Source: Nanobdellota archaeon
Lineage (GTDB): Bacteria; Patescibacteriota; Minisyncoccia; UBA6257; GWB1-50-10
Reading direction: 5' to 3'
DNA length: 18,960 nt
Assembly (NCBI GenBank): GCA_030695805.1
Contig: JAUYPG010000073.1
Span: 1 to 18,960, forward strand
Both the position numbers and the translations under genes were made by a program. Below are positions 13,419 through 18,960 of the stretch, piece after piece (the stretch's first letter is position 1; the number at the start of each line of letters is the position of its first letter). The notes beneath the pieces are model-generated. The model searched no databases. It was not told where the DNA came from and saw only the letters and a program-made list of their open reading frames with translations.

Positions 13419-13493
13419 TTACTAATTTCTAAAAATTGGTCATTGGGTCATTAGGATTTCATTAGTAATTAGAAATTAGTAATTAGAAATTTA
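13411..13493. repeat. Intergenic inverted repeat, AATTTCTAATTACT family (copy 3), overlapping the atpD stop
   Basis: The left arm TCTAATTACTAATTTCT (13414-13430) pairs exactly with AGAAATTAGTAATTAGA (13471-13487). The left arm includes the atpD stop codon at 13416-13418. The right arm ends 6 nt before the atpC ATG. The interior keeps TTGGTCATTGGGTCATTAGG, as in the ftsI-murF gap. Confidence 0.88.
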
Positions 13494-13910
13494 ATGCCTC
13501 TGCATTTACGAATCGCAACTCTCGAACGCACGGTCTTCGACGAAGACATTGAGTCCGTCACCCTTCCCGGCTCCGAAGGCGAATTTACGGTTTTAAAAAA
13601 TCATCTTCCCCTTATTACGTCTCTGTCCTTAGGAGAGATAGTCGCGCGGCGGGGAAAGGAGGATTTTTCAATGACCGTCTCGGGCGGCATGGCGGATGTC
13701 CAGCCGCACCGGGTTTTAATTCTTGCGGATCAGGCGGAACGCGCCGAGGAAATTGACATCGAACTTGCGGAAGAAGCGAGAACACGGGCTGAAAAACTTA
13801 TGGAAGAGCATCGGGATGACGCGGAAGAATTTGCCGCCGCCGAGGCCGAGATGGCCCGCGCTCTTCTTCGTATCAAGCTCGCGAAACGGAGAAAAAGCGG
13901 AGTAAGATAA
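13494..13910 (+). CDS. atpC: F1Fo ATP synthase subunit epsilon
   Basis: A 138-residue rotor subunit that binds gamma and can inhibit hydrolysis. The N-terminal beta-sandwich includes VTLPGSEGEFTVLKNHLPLI and VSGGMADVQPHRVLILADQA, both typical. The C-terminal alpha-helical hairpin (about residues 90-138) is rich in Glu, Ala and Arg, so the inhibitory domain is kept. Last gene of the operon; a two-hairpin repeat follows at once. Confidence 0.94.
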   Translation: MPLHLRIATLERTVFDEDIESVTLPGSEGEFTVLKNHLPLITSLSLGEIVARRGKEDFSMTVSGGMADVQPHRVLILADQAERAEEIDIELAEEARTRAEKLMEEHRDDAEEFAAAEAEMARALLRIKLAKRRKSGVR

Positions 13911-13912
13911 AT

Positions 13913-14058
13913 TACCGCACCGCAAGCGGCGCTGTATCGCCCCAAGGCAACCCCTCGTCGTCCCGCAAAGGCGGGACTCGCTCGGGGTTATTTTCGCCCC
14001 TTGATAGTAACCTCGTCCCGCCATGGCGGGACGAGGTATTGCAGGCGAAAATAAACTT
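13913..14058. repeat. 146-bp two-hairpin element, copy 1
   Basis: Aligns end to end with 17895-18040, also 146 bp. Parts in order: a G/C-rich lead (TACCGCACCGCAAGCGGCGC); a stem AACCCC/GGGGTT enclosing GTCCCGC-AAAG-GCGGGAC; a linker; a perfect 28-bp palindrome (14010-14037, centred on GCCATGGC); and AGGCGAAAATAAACTT. It follows the last ATP synthase gene and ends 14 nt before the TTGACA of the antiporter promoter, so it may terminate or insulate. There is no clean T-tract after either stem. Confidence 0.88.
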
Positions 14059-14072
14059 ATACACAGAAAAAA

Positions 14073-14100
14073 TTGACAGGAGATGGGACTTCAGTATAAA
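14073..14100 (+). promoter_or_regulatory. Promoter of the antiporter gene
   Basis: TTGACA (14073-14078), 16-bp spacer, TATAAA (14095-14100). Predicted start near 14107, with a leader of about 25 nt and no Shine-Dalgarno sequence. Confidence 0.65.
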
Positions 14101-14119
14101 ATTCGTCTCGTTTTATACT
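14093..14119. promoter_or_regulatory. Palindrome overlapping the antiporter -10 box and leader
   Basis: AGTATAAAA (14093-14101) and TTTTATACT (14111-14119) are perfectly complementary around a 9-nt loop. The first arm contains the -10 box. It could be an operator or a leader hairpin; the second arm also offers an alternative TATACT box. Confidence 0.5.
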
Positions 14120-14131
14120 TGAATTTCCGCC

Positions 14132-15529
14132 ATGAAAATTTCCTGCAAAAAATGGGTGCGAGACGGACTCTATCTTGGTACGATTTTGCTCTTGTCTGCT
14201 CTTCCGATTCTCGCGGAAGCAAACGGAAGTGGAGAGGAGGCGGCAGGGGGCGAGGGCCATAATTTCGCACTTATCTTTCTCTGGATAGCGATCGTGCTTC
14301 TCATCGCGAAGATGGCGGGTCTCGTGGAAAAACTTGGACAGCCCGCGGTATTGGGGGAACTCATTGTAGGAATTGTTTTGGGAAATTTGGCTCTTTTCGG
14401 AGTCAATTTTTTTGAGCCGCTGAAAACCAATGTAATCTTCACCTTCCTCGCGGAGCTTGGGGTCGTGATCCTTCTTTTTCAGATAGGACTCGAATCAAAC
14501 ATACGTGAGATGAGCAGGGTTGGACTCAGGGCCGGGATCGTTGCCGTAATAGGGGTCGTCGTTCCATTCGTCTTGGGGACATATGTGGTAGGACCCATGC
14601 TCTTGCCTGGACTTGCTTCAACAACCTATCTCTTTTTGGGCGCGGCGCTTACTGCGACCTCCGTGGGAATCACGGCTCGCGTTTTTAAGGATTTGGGAAA
14701 ATTGAAAACAAGCGCGGCACAAATTGTTTTGGGAGCCGCGGTCATAGATGACGTTCTCGGCCTTGTGATTCTTGCGGTGATTTCCGCGATTGCCACCGTG
14801 GGAGCCGTGGGAGCGGGTCTCATAACCTGGATTCTTGCGAAAGCCATCCTCTTTCTCGTGGGCTCAATTCTTTTGGGAAGATTTCTCGCGCCGTTTCTTG
14901 GTAAGATGTTTTCAAAAATCCATACCGGACACGGGATGAAATTCACCATGGCGCTTGCCTTTGCGCTTGTCTTTGCCTACGTCGCGAAATTGATCGGTCT
15001 CGCGCCGATTGTGGGAGCGTTTGCCGCGGGTTTGGTTCTTGATGCCGTGCACTTCAAGTTTTTTAAAAATCCAAAATTTTGTGAAGACATCAAAAAAGCC
15101 GCGGGAGGCGAAACAAAAATATCAAAAGAAATGCGCGAAGCAATAGAACATCACGCGGATCGCCATGTTGAAGAGTTAATCGAGCCGGTTTCGTATCTCT
15201 TTGTGCCGCTCTTTTTTGTCTGGGTGGGTATGGGAGTGGATCTTACGACTCTGGGCGATACGAGAGTGCTTCTTCTCGCGCTTGCGATAACCGCGGTCGC
15301 GTTCATCGGAAAAATAGTAACGGGATTCGCGGTGGAAAAAAAAGATAGGTGGATAGTCGGCTTTGGCATGGTGCCCCGTGGCGAGGTGGGGCTTATTTTC
15401 GCGAGCGTAGGGGCGTCTCTGGGAGTTATTTCGGAAGAAATTTTTTCCATTGTCGTCATTATGGTAATCATTACAACACTTTGTACCCCTCCGATTTTAA
15501 GCGCACTCCTGAAACGACAAGCCGCGTAG
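14132..15529 (+). CDS. CPA2-family cation/proton antiporter
   Basis: A 465-residue polytopic membrane protein of the NapA/KefB type. An N-terminal hydrophobic segment (about 13-30, GLYLGTILLLSALPILAEA) may be a signal peptide, followed by about twelve helices. The ion-binding pair is Asp206-Asp207 in AAVIDDVLGLV, the electrogenic Na+/H+ type; Kef K+/H+ members have Gln-Asp. Other family motifs are LAELGVVILLFQIGLESN, GAALTATSVGITARVFKDLG and MVPRGEVGLIF (Arg416, Glu418). A His/charge-rich loop (EAIEHHADRHVEELIEP) precedes the last helices. No TrkA-N domain is attached. Likely role: exchange of Na+ (or K+) for protons, working with the proton-type ATP synthase next door. It has its own promoter. 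Confidence 0.92.
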   Translation: MKISCKKWVRDGLYLGTILLLSALPILAEANGSGEEAAGGEGHNFALIFLWIAIVLLIAKMAGLVEKLGQPAVLGELIVGIVLGNLALFGVNFFEPLKTNVIFTFLAELGVVILLFQIGLESNIREMSRVGLRAGIVAVIGVVVPFVLGTYVVGPMLLPGLASTTYLFLGAALTATSVGITARVFKDLGKLKTSAAQIVLGAAVIDDVLGLVILAVISAIATVGAVGAGLITWILAKAILFLVGSILLGRFLAPFLGKMFSKIHTGHGMKFTMALAFALVFAYVAKLIGLAPIVGAFAAGLVLDAVHFKFFKNPKFCEDIKKAAGGETKISKEMREAIEHHADRHVEELIEPVSYLFVPLFFVWVGMGVDLTTLGDTRVLLLALAITAVAFIGKIVTGFAVEKKDRWIVGFGMVPRGEVGLIFASVGASLGVISEEIFSIVVIMVIITTLCTPPILSALLKRQAA

Positions 15530-15574
15530 AACCGCTACTGGGCGGCTTTATGTCGCAGTCATGGTTATTCGTCA

Positions 15575-15603
15575 TTGTCATGGTTTTTTTGATACGGTAT
15601 GAT
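15575..15603 (+). promoter_or_regulatory. Promoter of the 15612 gene, nearly leaderless
   Basis: TTGTCA (15575-15580), 17-bp spacer, TATGAT (15598-15603). The ATG at 15612 is 8 nt beyond the -10 box, so the leader is expected to be 0-2 nt. Confidence 0.7.
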
Positions 15604-15611
15604 GAACGTGT

Positions 15612-15950
15612 ATGAAGGAAATGCTAAAAAGGCCGGAAATAATCTCCGGCATCGCGGTTATCGCGCTCTATCTCGCGGCAGGGATCGTGCTTGTTGCGAG
15701 TTGGGGCAAGTTGCCAACGCGGGATCTCATTCTCCAGTTTAACGCCGCGGAAGGAATACGATCGCTGGGCGGGAAGATGGATGTAGGTATGATATTCGGG
15801 ATAAGCGGGCTTGTGATCGCGGGAAACATGGTCCTCGCGAAAGAACTTTTTTTTAAGGAGCGGGTGCTTGCGATGATACTTATCTGGGGAAGCGGCCTCA
15901 TTGCGCTTTTTACGCTTATCATGATGGGTCTTATAGTGTCCATTAACTGA
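15612..15950 (+). CDS. Small membrane protein with three predicted helices
   Basis: I do not recognise this 112-residue protein. Three hydrophobic stretches are visible: about residues 10-30 (IISGIAVIALYLAAGIVLVA), 58-76 (VGMIFGISGLVIAGNMVLA) and 85-107 (VLAMILIWGSGLIALFTLIM). The loop between helices 1 and 2 is short and polar (SWGKLPTRDLILQFNAAEGI). The short positive N-terminus (MKEMLKRPE) suggests the N-terminus is inside. It has its own promoter 82 nt downstream of the antiporter gene, so it is not simply a subunit read through from it. A function cannot be given. Confidence 0.75.
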   Translation: MKEMLKRPEIISGIAVIALYLAAGIVLVASWGKLPTRDLILQFNAAEGIRSLGGKMDVGMIFGISGLVIAGNMVLAKELFFKERVLAMILIWGSGLIALFTLIMMGLIVSIN

Positions 15951-16080
15951 TCCCGCCAGGGCGGGGTCATCCTGAACCGAGCGAAGCGAGCCCTGAATGA
16001 AGTGAAGGGGTCTGTGAAGGATCTCCGAGATTTTTCGCGGAGTTTACACTGAGCGAAGCGAATGTGTTCAGAATGACAAG
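15951..16080. repeat. REP-like intergenic element with nested inverted repeats
   Basis: Directly after the stop codon, CCCGCC-AG-GGCGGG forms a small hairpin (15952-15965). Outer arms GTCATCCTGAAC (15966-15977) and GTTCAGAATGAC (16066-16077) pair with one mismatch, and CTCCG/CGGAG forms an inner stem. GAGCGAAGCGA occurs twice. The composition (ATCCTGAAC, GAGCGAAGCGA, TGAAGGATCT) is of a widespread bacterial REP-like style. It ends 9-12 nt before the rmuC start. Confidence 0.65.
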
Positions 16081-16088
16081 ACGCAAAC

Positions 16089-17132
16089 ATGCAATACATC
16101 ATTTTCGCAATCATTGGCATCGCAATTCTCCTCGCCGGTTTTTATTTCATCGTAAAATCGCTTATTCCAAAGCAGGAGAAAAAAGACGACCAGTCCTTTC
16201 TCATGCTTCAGAATCAGATGGAGGAGATGAGAAAAATTCTGGATGTGAAACTCGGAGAATCAGGAAAAGCGACTCAGCACCAATTTTCGGAGAGCGCAAA
16301 GATCATACGCGAGGTAACGGAGCGCCTGACGAAACTCGATGAAACGAACAAACAGGTGGTAAGTTTTGCCTCCCAGCTCGAGCGCTTGCAGGACATATTA
16401 AAGAATCCGAAACAGCGCGGCATTTTAGGAGAATTTTATTTGGAAACGCTTTTGAAAAACGCTTTTACTCCAAAGCAGTATGAGATGCAGTACAAATTCA
16501 AAGATGGAGAGATTGTGGACGCCGTACTTTTCGTTGGAGACAAGATTATCCCAATTGACTCAAAATTTTCTCTTGAAAACTACAACAGAATTATTGAAGA
16601 GAAAGACCAGACACGCCGCGAAGAATTAGAAAAATTATTCAAGCAGGACTTAAAAAAGCGCATTGACGAGACCTCAAAATATATACGGCCAAGCGAGGGG
16701 ACTACGGACTACGCCTTTATGTTTATTCCGGCGGAAGGCATTTACTATGACCTTCTTGTGAACCAAGTGGGCGCGATAAAAGTGAACACAAGGGATTTAA
16801 TTGACTACGCGACCGGTGAAAAAAAGGTGCATATCGTCTCTCCAACCACGTTTTATGTGACGCTTCAGGCCATGTGGCAGGGCATGAAGGCATACCAGAT
16901 ACAGGAGGGGACAAAGGAGATTTTAAAAAATGTGGAAGCGTTGCGGAGGCACCTCCAGAGTTATGAGGACTATATGATAAAACTCGGCGGGCATTTGGGC
17001 ACGACCGTAAACGCATATAATGCCGCGTCGAAAGAACTGAAAAAAGTGGATAAGGATGTGCTGCGCCTGACAGGCGAGGGAACGGACTATGAAACCCTTG
17101 CTTTGGATAAACCCCAAGAAGACGAATTCTAA
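16089..17132 (+). CDS. rmuC: DNA recombination protein RmuC homologue
   Basis: A 347-residue protein with an N-terminal membrane helix (residues 2-22, QYIIFAIIGIAILLAGFYFI), a coiled-coil segment (about 35-110) and the RmuC domain (about 115-330). The domain contains GILGEFYLETLLKNAF, IVDAVLFVGDKIIPIDSKFS (Asp and Lys of the nuclease-fold core) and YAFMFIPAEGIYYDLLVNQV, all characteristic. RmuC is a predicted PD-(D/E)xK-type nuclease that limits inversions at short inverted repeats in E. coli, which is notable in a genome so full of them. No promoter or Shine-Dalgarno sequence is evident at the start; the upstream gap is a REP-like element. A palindrome starts inside its last codon. Confidence 0.93.
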   Translation: MQYIIFAIIGIAILLAGFYFIVKSLIPKQEKKDDQSFLMLQNQMEEMRKILDVKLGESGKATQHQFSESAKIIREVTERLTKLDETNKQVVSFASQLERLQDILKNPKQRGILGEFYLETLLKNAFTPKQYEMQYKFKDGEIVDAVLFVGDKIIPIDSKFSLENYNRIIEEKDQTRREELEKLFKQDLKKRIDETSKYIRPSEGTTDYAFMFIPAEGIYYDLLVNQVGAIKVNTRDLIDYATGEKKVHIVSPTTFYVTLQAMWQGMKAYQIQEGTKEILKNVEALRRHLQSYEDYMIKLGGHLGTTVNAYNAASKELKKVDKDVLRLTGEGTDYETLALDKPQEDEF

Positions 17133-17892
17133 TATCGTGATATCCGATATCACGATATTAGAAAAAAAATGGCTGAAACTCTTGAAATGGAGATGGGTTT
17201 TCGATTGGATTCCGTTTGTTGATTTCGCGCTCGTCGCGGGATCCATGGCAATGGGAGAGGCGCGTGAGGACTCGGACTTTGATATTATTTTGGGATGTAA
17301 AAAAGGAAGAATGTTTACGGCCCGCGCCTTCATAATCCTTTTCTTTAATATATTGGGAAAGCGGAAAAAGAGGAGGCACACGAAACAAGAATCAAAAAAT
17401 AAATTTTGCTTCAATCATTTCGTAACCCCGGCTTCCTACACTCTCCGCCCGCCGTACAACCTCTACTGGCAGACGCTTTATCGAAACCTCGTGCCGATCT
17501 ACGGCAAAGAAAAAAACATACAAGAATTTTTTTCCGCGAACCAGTGGGCACATTCCGGTTCGGGAAGTTCGACTTCCCGCGGGAAGTCGAACTTCGAAAA
17601 CAGGTTCAAGAAAAAACAATCCCACCCCTTTCGAACGCCCGCGGAATTTTTACTCGGAAGCTTTCTCGGTACTCCGCTTGAATATCTTCTCGCGCGCTAC
17701 CAACTAAAAAGAATTAAAAAAGGCATGTCGAGATTCCGCGTTGCTCCGCGTTCCGCCAGCTGGCGGATTCCGCGTAATTCCGCGCTCGTTCGAGTTCACG
17801 CGAACGAGAATGAACTTGAGCTTCATCCCGACACATCTCGCATAGAAGAGTGGCTTCAAAAATCTGAGAGTCAAAACAATTCTAAAAATTAA
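17089..17892 (+). CDS. Nucleotidyltransferase-domain protein with palindromic insertions
   Basis: Up to 267 residues. The only clear motif is GSMAMGEAREDSDFDI (about residues 52-67), the G-S-x-x-x-G...S-D-x-D signature of the pol-beta/MNT nucleotidyltransferase fold; the two Asp should bind metal. The rest is unassigned. Start uncertain: the ATG at 17089 overlaps rmuC by 44 nt; GTG at 17137 or TTG at 17182 would avoid the overlap, and the ATG at 17169 is out of frame. If started at 17089, residues 15-22 are NIVISDIT from the shared palindrome. The C-terminal third holds three further inverted repeats (17564-17595, 17752-17767, 17785-17808) that encode low-complexity segments such as GSGSSTSRGKSNF, so this part may be repeat-expanded or decaying. 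No downstream partner (HEPN/MntA-type) gene is seen. Confidence 0.65.
   Translation: MKPLLWINPKKTNSNIVISDITILEKKWLKLLKWRWVFDWIPFVDFALVAGSMAMGEAREDSDFDIILGCKKGRMFTARAFIILFFNILGKRKKRRHTKQESKNKFCFNHFVTPASYTLRPPYNLYWQTLYRNLVPIYGKEKNIQEFFSANQWAHSGSGSSTSRGKSNFENRFKKKQSHPFRTPAEFLLGSFLGTPLEYLLARYQLKRIKKGMSRFRVAPRSASWRIPRNSALVRVHANENELELHPDTSRIEEWLQKSESQNNSKN
17129..17161. repeat. 33-bp palindrome at the rmuC / nucleotidyltransferase junction
   Basis: Arms of 16 bp (17129-17144, 17146-17161; CTAATATCGTGATATC and its complement) around a single C. Its first 26 core bases are identical to 441-466 inside rsmH. It overlaps the rmuC stop codon (17130-17132). An A-run, not a T-run, follows, so it is not a + strand terminator. 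Confidence 0.9.
17564..17595. repeat. Perfect 32-bp palindrome inside the nucleotidyltransferase gene
   Basis: GAAGTTCGACTTCCCG is followed at once by its exact reverse complement. It keeps the reading frame and encodes a Ser/Gly-rich stretch. Such a spacer-free palindrome is unusual in coding sequence. Confidence 0.92.
17752..17808. repeat. Cluster of inverted repeats and TTCCGCG repeats in the same gene
   Basis: TCCGCCAGCTGGCGGA (17752-17767) is a perfect 16-bp palindrome. CTCGTTCG (17785-17792) pairs with CGAACGAG (17801-17808). ATTCCGCG-type units recur around them from 17733 onward. All lie in frame. Confidence 0.75.
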
Positions 17893-17894
17893 AA

Positions 17895-18040
17895 TACCGC
17901 GCCACTTGCGATGCGGTATTGCCGAGGGTAACCCCTCGTCGTCCCGCAAAAGCGGGGCTCACTCGGGGTTATTTTCACCTTCGCATAGTAACCTCGTCCC
18001 GCCATGGCGGGACGAGGTATTCGTAGGCGAAAATAAACTT
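17895..18040. repeat. 146-bp two-hairpin element, copy 2
   Basis: Second copy of 13913-14058, with the perfect 28-bp palindrome at 17991-18018. In the first stem the 3' arm reads GCGGGGC where copy 1 has GCGGGAC, which turns a U-A pair into U-G and keeps the stem as RNA. It follows the nucleotidyltransferase stop and ends just before the arsR operator. Confidence 0.88.
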
Positions 18041-18049
18041 CGCCTGTGT

Positions 18050-18081
18050 CCATAGGACAATTCTATGGAATTGTCCTATGG
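18050..18081. promoter_or_regulatory. Palindromic operator before the ArsR-type gene
   Basis: Perfect 14-bp arms, CCATAGGACAATTC and its complement, around TATG. It ends 7 bp before the TATAAT box at 18089 and covers the -35 region, an ideal place for repression. The same palindrome occurs in reverse orientation at 18419-18449 beyond the gene. Confidence 0.7.
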
Positions 18082-18088
18082 CGGATGA

Positions 18089-18094
18089 TATAAT
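18089..18094 (+). promoter_or_regulatory. -10 box of arsR, leaderless
   Basis: A perfect TATAAT, 7 nt before the ATG at 18102. No good -35 is seen; the position is taken by the palindrome (ATGGAA at 18065 with an 18-bp spacer is the nearest), as in an activated or tightly repressed promoter. Confidence 0.6.
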
Positions 18095-18101
18095 GAAAGA
18101 C

Positions 18102-18377
18102 ATGAGCATAAATATAAAAAGATGGACGGTTATTTTTCGGGTGCTCGCAAACGTCAACCGACTGAAGATCATATCCATGCTTTCTGATGGAAAGACGATG
18201 AACGTGAGCGAGATCACAAATGATCTAAAAATTTCCTTCAAAGCAACGTCCAATCATTTGGCAATATTGAAAAATTTAGATGTGCTGGAACCGCGGGGCG
18301 CGGACGGGCATGTGTTTTATAAGATCAATCAGGAGATGCCGAAGGACTTTCGTAAGGCGATAGACGTGTGGATATAA
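18102..18377 (+). CDS. ArsR-family winged-helix transcriptional regulator
   Basis: 91 residues from the ATG at 18102 (MSINIKRWTVIFRVLANVNR). The pattern VLANVNRLKIISMLSDGK, MNVSEITNDLKISFKATSNH (recognition helix), LAILKNLDVLEPRG and a wing HVFYKIN is that of small ArsR-type dimeric repressors. The ELCVCDL metal-binding cysteine motif is absent, so it probably does not sense metals in the classical way. Another in-frame ATG at 18078 lies in the operator and before the -10 box, and is rejected for that reason. It is flanked by inverted copies of one palindrome, suggesting autoregulation. No co-transcribed target gene is in the window. Confidence 0.85.
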   Translation: MSINIKRWTVIFRVLANVNRLKIISMLSDGKTMNVSEITNDLKISFKATSNHLAILKNLDVLEPRGADGHVFYKINQEMPKDFRKAIDVWI

Positions 18378-18418
18378 ATCGCATGCTCCACGCGTATCGT
18401 ATTTATTTTCGGTGATGA

Positions 18419-18449
18419 CCATAGGACAATTCCATAGAATTGTCCTATG
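18419..18449. promoter_or_regulatory. Second ArsR-type palindrome, inverted copy
   Basis: Arms CATAGGACAATTC and its complement around CATA. This equals the reverse complement of 18050-18081 over all 31 bases. It lies 42 nt after the arsR stop. It may be a second operator or the other end of a small mobile unit. Confidence 0.75.
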
Positions 18450-18510
18450 ACGTTGAGAGGGTTGTGTAGGGGCGGGTGCAAAGGTAAGGGTATGTTTGTC
18501 TATTCAAATA

Positions 18511-18544
18511 GCTATTCTCATATTCTCAAGAACATGAGAATAGC
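18511..18544. repeat. Hairpin in the arsR downstream gap
   Basis: GCTATTCTCAT (18511-18521) pairs exactly with ATGAGAATAGC (18534-18544) around a 12-nt loop that itself contains another ATTCTCA. It is followed by GTAGGCGAAAATAAA (18549-18563), matching the right end of the 146-bp element. The rest of 18378-18560 shows no gene. Confidence 0.65.
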
Positions 18545-18554
18545 AATGTAGGCG

Positions 18555-18597
18555 AAAATAAAAAAAAGAAGCCCCCTGACCGCGTGGTCGAGGGGGA
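18555..18597 (-). terminator. Rho-independent terminator of the minus-strand gene
   Basis: Read on the minus strand, CCCCC-TC-GACC, loop ACGC, GGTC-A-GGGGG is followed by CTTCTTTTTTTT. This is the only textbook intrinsic terminator in the window. It sits 31 nt past the stop of the 18628-18960 gene. Confidence 0.85.
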
Positions 18598-18627
18598 CTT
18601 GTGTGAGTAGGTGCGTGATGTGTGCGC

Positions 18628-18960
18628 CTACTTCAGGATGACCATGCGCCGCATCGCGCTATACGAACCTGCCTCAATTCGATAGAAGTAGGGCCCGCTC
18701 GCGACGCGCTCGCCAGCGTCGTTCGTGCCATCCCAGTAAGCGGCTTTGGATCGCGTCGTGTAGGTCCCCGCGGGCAGGGATCCGAGTTCGAGCGTCCGCA
18801 CGATCTGACCCGCTGGGCCATAGATCGTGATATGGACCGTGGTGCCCTCGGCGATCTGGAACGGAATCCACGTCTCCGGGTTGAACGGGTTCGGGTAGTT
18901 CGGCAGAAGCGCCGACTTAGGCGGCGCAGATACAGTCGGCGTGGCCTGACCCTCCAACGC
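18628..18960 (-). CDS. C-terminal part of a secreted protein with a FlgD/T9SS-like sorting domain (partial)
   Basis: The reading frame runs off the right edge of the window, so only the last 110 codons are present. The sequence LLPNYPNPFNPETWIPFQIA, then VHITIYGPAGQIVRTLELG, AYWDGTNDAGERVASGPYFY and RRMVILK is a FlgD-Ig-like/type IX-secretion-like C-terminal domain. This form (PNYPNPFNPETWIPF, AYWDG.N..GE.VASG.YFY) is common in Poribacteria, Latescibacteria and similar lineages, usually at the end of very large surface proteins. About 62-65% G+C in the lines 18661-18780 by hand count, against roughly 38-52% in the rest. Unexpected in a Patescibacteria-like genome, which lacks an outer membrane: either transfer or a chimeric assembly join near 18545-18570. 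Confidence 0.8.
   Translation of the reverse strand, partial: ALEGQATPTVSAPPKSALLPNYPNPFNPETWIPFQIAEGTTVHITIYGPAGQIVRTLELGSLPAGTYTTRSKAAYWDGTNDAGERVASGPYFYRIEAGSYSAMRRMVILK

Noticed and set aside
15349..15615. Open frame overlapping the antiporter 3' end
   Set aside because: It is out of frame inside the antiporter gene and its translation shows no membrane or domain pattern; the gene at 15612 has its own promoter.
17089..17892. MNT/HEPN-type toxin-antitoxin system around the nucleotidyltransferase
   Set aside because: No HEPN-type partner gene is present on either side; only the GS...SDFD motif supports the call.
18078..18101. Earlier ATG as the arsR start
   Set aside because: It lies in the palindrome and before the TATAAT box at 18089-18094, so it would not be in the mRNA from that promoter.

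Overview
This looks like a chromosomal fragment of a Candidate Phyla Radiation (Patescibacteria, probably Parcubacteria-like) bacterium. This is inferred from short compact genes, very short Mur-ligase and delta-subunit proteins, intergenic gaps filled with A/T-rich hairpin repeats, and promoters that sit almost on the start codon. No marker phylogeny was possible. TGA is used only as a stop (ends of rsmH, murF, atpH and the 15612-15950 gene), which argues against the recoded Gracilibacteria/Absconditabacteria lineages.

Layout. (1) 61-4490, + strand: a division/cell-wall block, rsmH, an FtsL-like protein, a class B penicillin-binding protein (FtsI) and a MurF-like ligase. (2) 4498-5235: a HigBA-type toxin-antitoxin pair bracketed by a direct repeat of the murF 3' end, then tRNA-Glu(CTC) at 5241-5313. 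(3) 5362-5949: a membrane-anchored thermonuclease, convergent with a Mn-type superoxide dismutase (6040-6651, - strand). (4) 6732-13910: a complete F1Fo ATP synthase operon in the order atpB-E-F-H-A-G-D-C, driven by a clear promoter placed back-to-back with the sod promoter. (5) 14132-17892: a CPA2 cation/proton antiporter, a small membrane protein, RmuC and a nucleotidyltransferase-domain protein. (6) 18102-18377: an ArsR-type regulator with a palindromic operator. (7) 18628-18960, - strand: the C-terminal end of a secreted protein with a FlgD/T9SS-like sorting domain, about 62-65% G+C in the two lines counted by hand. It looks foreign to the rest.

The genes form ordinary functional sets: wall synthesis and division; energy coupling (ATP synthase plus antiporter, with a c-subunit of proton type); oxidative-stress defence; and DNA maintenance. 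The unusual layer is the non-coding one. Most gaps inside the division and ATP synthase operons carry a long inverted repeat, from one of several sequence families, running from the stop codon of one gene to the start codon of the next. One palindrome occurs identically inside rsmH and at the rmuC/nucleotidyltransferase junction in the same reading phase. A 146-bp two-hairpin repeat sits at two operon boundaries. About 180-bp repeats flank atpF. Four genes (nuc, sod, the 15612 gene, arsR) have a -10 box only 6-8 nt before the ATG, predicting leaderless or nearly leaderless mRNAs. I did not find an unmistakable new enzymatic system; the best candidates for something new are these repeat elements and the regenerated murF end around the toxin-antitoxin pair.
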